A stretch of DNA of 64,000 bases. Origin: QHXW01 sp963752965 (GTDB taxonomy: Bacteria; Acidobacteriota; Terriglobia; Bryobacterales; Bryobacteraceae). Positions 1 to 6,966 of the stretch are shown here, piece by piece. The DNA lies in the NCBI GenBank assembly GCA_963752965.1, contig CAVWAJ010000014.1, positions 124,001 through 188,000 on the forward strand, written 5' to 3'. The notes beneath the pieces are model-generated. The model made no database searches and was not told the DNA's origin. It saw nothing but the letters and a program-made list of their open reading frames with translations. The position numbers were made by a program, and so were the translations under genes. Within the stretch, counting starts at the first letter, position 1, and the number at the start of each line of letters is the position of its first letter.

Positions 1-48
1 TGTATCGTCCGCCCGCTCGGTGCTCGCGAGCGCCGGCGGCGGCTCGGG
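1..48 (-). pseudogene. Fragment of a second vanadium-haloperoxidase-like gene
   Basis: The reverse strand reads PEPPPALASTERADD, nearly the same as PEPPPALTSTEWADD inside the intact haloperoxidase-like gene at 1438-2709, and the DNA is also close. Similarity stops abruptly near base 48 where the upstream half of the gene should be. The window edge cuts the other side. It is therefore a 5'-truncated paralogue lying downstream of the HAF gene, probably left by a tandem duplication and deletion. Confidence 0.6.
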
Positions 49-75
49 CCCCGATAAGTGAGACCCACCTGTCTG

Positions 76-1311
76 TTAATGACGTACCGGCGCGAGCAGC
101 AAAGCGGCTGGCGAACCATCGGGATTCGTCGCGTTCACTGTGATCTCTCCAAGATCGTTGATGTTTCCCGTCTCGTAGGTGAGAGGGGGGGTGCCTGGGG
201 GAACGAGTGTCTGAAGGTCGGTGACTGCGCCCTTCTCCCAAATCGCTGACCGTTGAGAGATAAAGTTTCCGCTACTATCAAATGCATAACTGTCCCCTAC
301 AATCTGGCCGAGGTCGTTGATGTTATAAGCTTGGGCGTCTGTGTCCTGGGGTAGCAGAGCCAGGGCTTGCAGTCCATGCTTCGAATCCCAGAGAAAACCT
401 GAAAAGTTGTTGTCTCCGGGGTAATACGAGTACCCAGCCGTCTGGTTGAGGTTGTTGATACCATACGCCTCGCCATAGTCCCCACCAAAGCTTCCGAGGT
501 TGACCGCAGTGTATCCAGTACCGTTCCAATACCAGATGCACGGGATTAGGCTGAAGTCCTCCGACCTCTGCCGGCCAGAGATAACACCCAGATCGTTTAT
601 TTTCCACGCAAAACCACCATTGAAGCCCGGCAGCAGTGGAAGCGCATGTATCTTGCCTCCATACCATACGACAGGAGTGTTAAAGTTGGCGTTCAATGCG
701 CCGGAGCGGCCCACCGCCACCCCCCAGATGTTAACGTCAAATGCCTCCGAAACCCAGTTTGGCTGCAGAGCACCGAGATTCACTGGCTGCCCGTGGTCCC
801 ACAACACAGCGGTTTGGAGGTAATTCCCGCTGCTGTCGATATTGTTGGCAGTGCCAACCACCTGATCCCGGTCGTTGATGCCATAGGCGAACGCTCCCGG
901 CCATCCGCTGAGCAAAGGCAACGCCTTGAGCGTGCCCTGTTGCCAAATGAATCCTTGGGCGGTCAGATACATGTCGCCGCTGTAGACATAGGAATACCCA
1001 GTGACGTGCTCGATGTTGTTTACCGCCCTCAATGTCGTTAGAAACGAGGTCGTCTTGCCGGGCAGCACGCCAATCGGCACTACTTTGTAGCGCGCGTTGT
1101 TGTTGGTTTCCAAGGTAGAAAACGAGGTTTGCGGCAGCGGCCGATTCGTCTGTAACATGTGGTTGCCACCGGCCCACACCGTCTCACGGCTGCGGTGAAT
1201 GCTGCTCTGCTGTGCGTCGGCAGCAGCAACTGTCAATGCGAGTGAAACTGCCAGGTTCAGTATGCCGAATAGAAGCAGCGGCGTGGTCCACATCCATGTA
1301 CGAGATTTCAT
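76..1311 (-). CDS. Secreted HAF-repeat protein
   Basis: This 411-residue protein has a signal peptide (about residues 1-33, cleavage near AAADAQQ). At least six copies of a degenerate repeat of the form AYGINDxxQxVG follow, near residues 141-154, 190-203, 234-247, 281-294, 327-340 and 380-393. These are HAF-type extracellular repeats, which probably form a beta-propeller; the ligand is unknown. The ATG is preceded by GAGGATAAC, a good ribosome-binding site. It lies in the same direction as the haloperoxidase-like gene upstream, 126 bases away. Family membership is clear from the repeats; the role is not known. Confidence 0.85.
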   Translation of the reverse strand: MKSRTWMWTTPLLLFGILNLAVSLALTVAAADAQQSSIHRSRETVWAGGNHMLQTNRPLPQTSFSTLETNNNARYKVVPIGVLPGKTTSFLTTLRAVNNIEHVTGYSYVYSGDMYLTAQGFIWQQGTLKALPLLSGWPGAFAYGINDRDQVVGTANNIDSSGNYLQTAVLWDHGQPVNLGALQPNWVSEAFDVNIWGVAVGRSGALNANFNTPVVWYGGKIHALPLLPGFNGGFAWKINDLGVISGRQRSEDFSLIPCIWYWNGTGYTAVNLGSFGGDYGEAYGINNLNQTAGYSYYPGDNNFSGFLWDSKHGLQALALLPQDTDAQAYNINDLGQIVGDSYAFDSSGNFISQRSAIWEKGAVTDLQTLVPPGTPPLTYETGNINDLGEITVNATNPDGSPAALLLAPVRH

Positions 1312-1437
1312 GTTATCCTCTTTATCTCCTTAGTTAGCCGGGACTTGCATTTCCCTCCCGAGCCCACGTAATTCTCCCGCAGATGACACGGGGAGTGTAT
1401 AGGATAGTTAGCGCCAAGCCGTTGGCGCTTTCCGAAA

Positions 1438-2709
1438 CTATTCATTCAAAGGCTGGAAATAATTGCGGGATACTTCATCCGCAACCTTCATACCCAGCAC
1501 GCCGCCCTGCACGACGGAGTGGTGGTAATGGAAGCCCACGTAAATACGGGCATTCTCGACTTCCTTTTCCAGATCTTTGGTGCTGGTGAACGTGTGAGTT
1601 GTGCCAGTGATCCCGCTCGTAACGACAAGCGTTACATGAGGCGTTCCGAAGAAATTCTTCAGCGCACTCGCGACGGAGCCTGTTACGCACCCGTGAGCCG
1701 CGGGATATTCCGGGTGGTTTGGCGTGACCCCCAGCGGGGTCCAGGAGGGGTCGGCCACCGTATCCGGGTTCCCATCAATATCGCCGTTGCGAATCGCCGT
1801 GATCGGACGCCAAAAGCTGTAGTAGAGTTTGCCGTCCCAGCAGCCGATGCCGGCATCGGCCGCTGTGGTGTAGAGCGTAGCGAAGAGGCGGGCCGTATCC
1901 GAGGTGTCTAAACCGCGCGCGGTTGCGAGTGCCCGGAATGCCCGCGCATATTGCCTTCCGGAGTGATCGGTCCAGAACAAGCCGATCTCGGTTTGTTCGG
2001 GCGTACGCACCGTGCTGTTGATCGCGCCTAACGTCTTGGTTTCATTGTAGTCATCAGCCCACTCGGTGCTGGTGAGCGCCGGCGGCGGCTCGGGCCGGAA
2101 TTGCGACGGGCTGTGCATTGTGAATGGGACCATTTTGCTGAGCCACGGGATCGCGGGCGCCGCAAATGCGGGAGGCGTGGGGATCCACACGCCGGGAGTC
2201 GGCACGCTGGGCCACGTGTAGGGCACGCTAGCCCCCAGTCCGTCGCCGGTCCGCAACGCGATGATTGAATCTGCCGCCGCCTGGCCAACAGCGATGCCGT
2301 CCGTTTTCGGGGAGCCGTCCGGAATCGCCGCGAGCGCGGCATTGTACTGGGTCAGTAAAGTAGCGGCCTGATCCGGGAAATAGTGGCTCAGAGTGTAATA
2401 AGCCGCGGCGATGGCGGCGGCATCCTTGGAGGCATCGGCAGGCGCGGACAGATCCGGGCCATAAGACTGAAACCGGTGATGGATCGCGTTCACGGCATCA
2501 TAGATCGCCAGATGAACGTACGCCATATAAACAAAGCTACCGACCTGCGAGTTCGAACCTGGCGCGGTCGCCTGGCTGGCGGCAAGCGCCGTAGTGATGG
2601 CAATGTTGTTCCAGTCGATGACGGGATTCTGCGCGGTGACTGCACCGGCTGCGGCTAATGTAAGCACGCCCGCGAACAACAAAGGGCGCTTAAACGTTGA
2701 ACGGCTCAT
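1438..2709 (-). CDS. Vanadium-dependent haloperoxidase / PAP2-type phosphatase, exported
   Basis: I start this 423-residue protein at 2709 because AAGGAGG lies just upstream; the longer open frame would add 17 residues without a ribosome-binding site. It has a signal peptide (MSRSTFKRPLLFAGVL, cleaved after about residue 26). Oxyanion-binding motifs are visible: KLYYSFWRP (about 294), HPEYPAAHG (about 332) and RIYVGFHYHHS (about 388). They match the K/R, R-x-x-H and R-x-x-x-x-H elements of the vanadium haloperoxidase/PAP2 fold. Such enzymes oxidise halides with peroxide or hydrolyse phosphoesters; sequence alone does not decide which. It is divergent from the regulator at 2829. Confidence 0.85.
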   Translation of the reverse strand: MSRSTFKRPLLFAGVLTLAAAGAVTAQNPVIDWNNIAITTALAASQATAPGSNSQVGSFVYMAYVHLAIYDAVNAIHHRFQSYGPDLSAPADASKDAAAIAAAYYTLSHYFPDQAATLLTQYNAALAAIPDGSPKTDGIAVGQAAADSIIALRTGDGLGASVPYTWPSVPTPGVWIPTPPAFAAPAIPWLSKMVPFTMHSPSQFRPEPPPALTSTEWADDYNETKTLGAINSTVRTPEQTEIGLFWTDHSGRQYARAFRALATARGLDTSDTARLFATLYTTAADAGIGCWDGKLYYSFWRPITAIRNGDIDGNPDTVADPSWTPLGVTPNHPEYPAAHGCVTGSVASALKNFFGTPHVTLVVTSGITGTTHTFTSTKDLEKEVENARIYVGFHYHHSVVQGGVLGMKVADEVSRNYFQPLNE

Positions 2710-2828
2710 ATATCCTCCTTGGCATTCGGTTTGATGTACAATTGCTCTCATTCCGGCCACGGGAGAGCATGTCAGAGAATGGCCGGGATGTCTTTCCGGC
2801 GGCTTGAGGAAATTCGGAAATAGTTCTG

Positions 2829-4703
2829 ATGGCGGTTATCCCCATTGAACAAAAGCACTTATTGGAATTCGGCGATTTTCAAATAGACCGCGATCAGCGG
2901 GTTCTGCTCCGCCATGGCGATCTGATTCCGCTGGCTCCCAAGGTCTTTGACACCCTCCTGGCGCTGGTCGAGAGTGGCGGCCGGGTAATGGAAAAGGACG
3001 AACTCCTCAAGAAGATCTGGCCGACCACCTTCGTCGAGGAGAGCAGCCTTGCACGGAGTGTTTCGACTCTAAGGAAGGCGCTCGGACAGGATCCCGACGG
3101 CCAAGAGTACATCCAGACCATCCCAAAGCGCGGCTACCGGTTTGTACCAGAGATTCGGGCAGTTTCGGAACAATTATCGGAAGAGGCGCCGGCCCCGCGT
3201 GTAAGACCAAAGTACAGGTTGTCTATCGCGGCGCGTGTAGGCGCACTTCTGCTGGCGTTGATCCTGGCTGGAGGCACAATTGTGTTGCTGCGCAAGAGGG
3301 GCGCCGCCACTGGACAACCCCAGATCCGCTCCATTGCCGTTTTGCCGCTACAGAACCTGTCCCGGGTCCCGGAGCAGGATTATTTCTCCGACGGGATTAC
3401 GGATGCGCTGATCACGAGTCTGGCGCAGATCCGAGCGCTGAAGGTGATCTCCCGGACTTCGGTCATGCGTTACAAGGGGACAGGCAAACCGTTGCTGCCG
3501 GATATTGCTCGAGAGCTGGGCGTGGATGCCATCCTCGAAGGCTCTGTCCAACGCGAGGGGAACCGCGTTCGAATTTCCGCACAACTGGTTCGTGGCTCCA
3601 CCGATGCGCACCTTTGGGCGAAGAACTACGATCGCGATATCTCAGATGTTCTGCGGTTGGAAGGCGAGGTGGCGACCGCCATTGCTCAGGAGATTGAGAT
3701 TCAGGTCACGCCTGAAGCGGCCAGGCATTTGAGGAGCGTCCCTAGAATCGCTCCGGCGGCCCAGGATGAGTACCTTCTGGCCCGGTACCAGCAGGACAAG
3801 CGCGACGAGACACATCTACTGCAGGCCATACACCATTTCGAGCGGGCGATCGAGATCGAACCAAACTTTGCTGCCGCCTATGCCGGCCTCGCCCGGGCCT
3901 GGCTGCAACGAGGCGTTTGGGGTGCGGTCGCCTTTCGTGAACCTGAAGTACCGGCCCGGACTGCCGCCTTTAAGGCCATTGAACTGGATCCCCAGTTGGC
4001 AGACGCGCACGCGATGCTTGCGCAATTGCTTATGATCTACGACTGGGCGTGGGTTACTGCAGAGCAGGAGTTTCGCCGAGCGATCGAATTGGACCCGAAC
4101 GGCGTCTACGCCCACGTATATTACGCGGCTCTGCTTACAGGCTTAGGGCGCATGCCGGAGGCAATCTCCGAAGGGCAGCGAGCACTAACACTAGATCCGC
4201 TGTCTGCGACTGTCGAGTCCGATTACGGTAGAGTGTTGTTCCGCGCGCGCCGGTATGAAGAGGCGATCCGGCACCTCCAGCGCTCGATCGAGCTCGATCC
4301 GCAGCAGTACGATGCTTACTGGCGGCTGGCCGATGTTTACGAACAGACGGGAAGAATCCAGGAAGCGTTGCCGTTGATCCGGCAAGAGCTCCGCATGCGC
4401 GATGCGGCACCGATGCACTCTTCCGAGCTCACCTGTATCTACGCTTTGACGGGCCGGCGTGGAGAGGCTCTCAAGATCTTGAGCAACGTCACGGGGCCCG
4501 ATTTTCGGGGAGGGGCGCAGGCCGTCGCACTCGCGTATTTCGCGCTCGGAGACCGCGACCGGGGGTTTGAGTGGCTCACGAGGGCATTTGATCAGCGCGA
4601 GATAGTCTTCTTCGTAGGAATTGACCCACGCTACGACAACGTCCGTAGCGATCCCCGATTTGAGGCATTAGTCCGGCGACTGGGTTTTCCGAAGGGCCGT
4701 TGA
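2829..4703 (+). CDS. CadC-like winged-helix DNA-binding protein with TPR sensor domain
   Basis: A 624-residue one-component regulator. Residues 12-108 form an OmpR/PhoB-type winged helix, ending in the typical IQTIPKRGYRFVPEI strand. A single membrane segment lies near residues 133-154. Residues 167-290 form a FlgO/adenylate-cyclase-associated domain (SIAVLPLQNLS, YFSDGITDALI, ILEGSVQREGNRVRI). The rest is tetratricopeptide repeats. The layout predicts an inner-membrane protein with a cytoplasmic DNA-binding domain and an extracytoplasmic TPR domain. The haloperoxidase-like gene, divergent across 119 bases, is a plausible target, but that is inference. No phosphorylation domain is present. 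Confidence 0.88.
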   Translation: MAVIPIEQKHLLEFGDFQIDRDQRVLLRHGDLIPLAPKVFDTLLALVESGGRVMEKDELLKKIWPTTFVEESSLARSVSTLRKALGQDPDGQEYIQTIPKRGYRFVPEIRAVSEQLSEEAPAPRVRPKYRLSIAARVGALLLALILAGGTIVLLRKRGAATGQPQIRSIAVLPLQNLSRVPEQDYFSDGITDALITSLAQIRALKVISRTSVMRYKGTGKPLLPDIARELGVDAILEGSVQREGNRVRISAQLVRGSTDAHLWAKNYDRDISDVLRLEGEVATAIAQEIEIQVTPEAARHLRSVPRIAPAAQDEYLLARYQQDKRDETHLLQAIHHFERAIEIEPNFAAAYAGLARAWLQRGVWGAVAFREPEVPARTAAFKAIELDPQLADAHAMLAQLLMIYDWAWVTAEQEFRRAIELDPNGVYAHVYYAALLTGLGRMPEAISEGQRALTLDPLSATVESDYGRVLFRARRYEEAIRHLQRSIELDPQQYDAYWRLADVYEQTGRIQEALPLIRQELRMRDAAPMHSSELTCIYALTGRRGEALKILSNVTGPDFRGGAQAVALAYFALGDRDRGFEWLTRAFDQREIVFFVGIDPRYDNVRSDPRFEALVRRLGFPKGR

Positions 4704-4788
4704 AGCCAGCCGCCGATTACTAGAGATCGCACGGTTGCCGACTAAACGCCTAGCAGATTTGCTTTCGAATTTCCGCCACACCCGGAAC

Positions 4789-4836
4789 CTATTCGTACCG
4801 CAGTGCATGAATGGGATCGACCCGGCTTGGGGAGTC
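4789..4836 (-). pseudogene. C-terminal tail of an ADOP/MacB-type ABC permease
   Basis: The reverse strand reads SRVDPIHALRYE followed by a stop. This closely matches the conserved end (xRVDPxxALRYE-stop) of acidobacterial duplicated orphan permeases of the MacB type. Nothing recognisable of the rest of the permease lies upstream, up to the STAS gene. It is a short relic, and the rest of 4704-5019 holds nothing else I can identify. Confidence 0.5.
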
Positions 4837-5019
4837 CACTGCCCGTATAGTTGGAGAAGTGTGTTCGTCGACTGGGCAGATTATAGCTAATGATAGCAGC
4901 CCATCCAACAATCTGTATCAGTCTGGGAAACGCTAGCACTTCTCGGAATGCGGCCCGCCGGAGTGGCAGCGCTCCAGGGACCCATGGAACCCAGTAGACT
5001 GGATGCCGAGGGTATCTGA

Positions 5020-5382
5020 ATGCCATGCAAAGCAACTATCCGGCAGGTCGGCGACGCGACGATCGTGGACATTAGCGGCCGTATCACGTTAGGTGATGGC
5101 TCTGGAGTGGTGCGCGAGACGGTGAAGGACGCGCTCAAAGGGGGCCAGAAAAACCTCCTGCTGAATCTCGGCGACGTGAGCTATATCGACAGCTCCGGCC
5201 TGGGCGAGTTGGTCGCCGCTTACGCCACGAGTGCGAACCAAGGCGCCCAGATCAAGCTGCTCAACGTGCAGAAGAGGGTGCACGACCTTTTACAGGTAAC
5301 GAAACTCTACACGGTGTTCGAGTCGTTTACCAGCGAAACTGCTGCGTTGCGGAGCTTCGGAGCGAAGGCGGCGTCGGTCTAG
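5020..5382 (+). CDS. STAS-domain anti-sigma factor antagonist
   Basis: A 120-residue protein made of one STAS domain (residues 5-108). The motif YIDSSGLGELV near residue 48 carries the serine that is phosphorylated in SpoIIAA/RsbV-type antagonists. In that family the unphosphorylated form binds an anti-sigma kinase and frees the sigma factor. GAGGG lies upstream of the start. No RsbW-like kinase is next to it, so its partner is elsewhere. The nearest sigma gene, at 5675-6240, belongs to an ECF group not usually controlled by STAS proteins. About 290 bases with no recognisable gene follow. Confidence 0.85.
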   Translation: MPCKATIRQVGDATIVDISGRITLGDGSGVVRETVKDALKGGQKNLLLNLGDVSYIDSSGLGELVAAYATSANQGAQIKLLNVQKRVHDLLQVTKLYTVFESFTSETAALRSFGAKAASV

Positions 5383-5674
5383 CGCCTCTTACTTCCATCT
5401 GGCGTGTTGCGAACACACCTTTCGAAGTAGGGCTGCGGCTGTGCTGTGAGGCATGGCATAGCTTGGGCATTGCCAGAAGCCGGCGATCATAAGCCGCTTC
5501 CGATCTGGGTCTATGGCGTGGCGGATCGCCGAAATGATAATCGCCGATAGCTATCGAGAGCCCAACCAATCCGCCCAACCGTTAATGAATTACACGGGGA
5601 TTTGCACTTATCGCCAGCTACTTTATCCGGTATTGCCTGGGGCTCGTACTTCAGGCTGATTCACGAGGTGGCCG

Positions 5675-6240
5675 CTATCGGCTCAGTTCCCTCATCAACC
5701 AGGATTTGGCAAACTCCCAGTCGCGCCTAACCGTTCGCGGAGAGATCCTCAGGACTTCTGCAATTTCCTCCTCGCTGAGCCCGCCAAAATAGCGCAACTC
5801 CACGACCTTGGCTTGGCGTGGAGCCACTGCCGCGAATGCCTCCAGCGCCTCATCCAACGCCACGAGTGATGAATCGCGCTCCGGCGATAAGACCGGTACT
5901 TCGTCCACGTTCACCCTGATCGCGCCTTGGCCCCGCTTGTGCGAACCGCGCGCCCGCGCCGCGTCTACCAGAATTCGGCGCATCATTTGGGCGGATATGG
6001 CAAAGAACTGAGCGCGCTGCTGCCAGTCGACGTTCTTCACGTCCACCAGGCGCAGGTAGACTTCGTTCACCAAAGCCGTCGTTTGGAGCGTGTTCCCAGT
6101 CCGCTCATTCCTCATGTGATGCCGCGCCATACGGTGGAGCTCGTCGTACACCTGGGCCGCTAGCCGGTCTAACGCCGCCTGGTCGCCGCCGCTCCAAGCT
6201 CTTAATAAACAGTAATTTCCACAGATCGAGGCAGCGCCAT
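5675..6240 (-). CDS. ECF sigma factor (TIGR02999-like) with an apparent 1-nt deletion near the N-terminus
   Basis: From 6208 downward the frame encodes region 2 (LLRAWSGGDQAALD, LVNEVYLRLVD, MMRRILVDAARAR) and region 4 (VELRYFGGLSEEEIAEVL) of an acidobacterial ECF sigma factor. The family start, M-A-x-x-R-S-x-E-I-T, is present at 6240 (MALPRSVEIT) behind GGGGG, but in another frame, and it stops three codons later (VY-stop). One missing base at 6209-6210 explains the break exactly. The gene is either a fresh pseudogene, a sequencing error, or starts at an in-frame TTG near 6253. It is divergent from the metzincin-like gene at 6325. Confidence 0.75.
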
Positions 6241-6324
6241 CGCAATCCCCCAAAAAGAAAGTATCACGGCCGTGGCCGGTTTTCCCGTCCGCTTCCGCCC
6301 GTAGGGGTGGAGGTGGGACAGGCA

Positions 6325-6927
6325 ATGAAGACAACACACTTGGTTGCGATGGTGGCAATAGCGGGAGCAAGCCTCTGTGCTGGACAAAGCGGAACGGCGC
6401 AAAAGGCAACAGTGACGGTTTGTATCGAGTCCGGCCCGCATGTCGTGGGAGTCCAGCCGTTGGCTTCGAAGATGTTCGCAAGCATCGGTGTGAGAATCGA
6501 CTGGCGCGCGCGGAATTCCTGCCCGGTTGGGGTCGGCGCCATCCAGGTGCACATGTCTTACGACCCGCCCGGCAAGCGCAAATTCAAAACCCTGGCTTTT
6601 TCACAGCCGTACGAGGGGATCATCGTAGTGTTCCCCGACCACGTGCACGAGTTGAATCGCGACGGGGGGCCGTCTCTGATGGCCCATGTGCTGGTTCACG
6701 AGATCACGCACGTCCTAGAAGGAATCAGCCGGCATTCGGCCACGGGCATCATGAAGGCTCGATGGGACGCTAACGACTTCTCAGAAATGGACTACAAGCC
6801 CCTTCCTTTCGCCCAGGAAGATATCGATCTGATTTACGCCGGCCTGATGGCACGGCAAGCACGGGCGGCCCAGGTCGTGACGGCCATGGTGAGTCTGGTG
6901 ACTCGGGCAGCGGTTGCCGGTCAGTAA
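6325..6927 (+). CDS. Secreted metzincin-like zinc metallopeptidase
   Basis: Start chosen at 6325, with GGAGG 11 bases upstream; a frame from 6307 would add six residues before the signal peptide. The 200-residue protein has a signal sequence (MKTTHLVAMVAIAGASLCAG). Near residue 131 it carries HEITHVLEGISRH, which fits HExxHxxxGxxRH. This is close to the metzincin zinc site HExxHxxGxxH but one residue longer. A methionine (GIM) follows seven residues on, as a possible Met-turn. Proteolytic activity is inferred. The gene is transcribed toward the kinase gene, which begins 39 bases after its stop, so the two may be co-transcribed. Confidence 0.7.
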   Translation: MKTTHLVAMVAIAGASLCAGQSGTAQKATVTVCIESGPHVVGVQPLASKMFASIGVRIDWRARNSCPVGVGAIQVHMSYDPPGKRKFKTLAFSQPYEGIIVVFPDHVHELNRDGGPSLMAHVLVHEITHVLEGISRHSATGIMKARWDANDFSEMDYKPLPFAQEDIDLIYAGLMARQARAAQVVTAMVSLVTRAAVAGQ

Positions 6928-6966
6928 CGGGAAGAGTATCGTGAAGAAAATCATCAGGAGCAGTCT

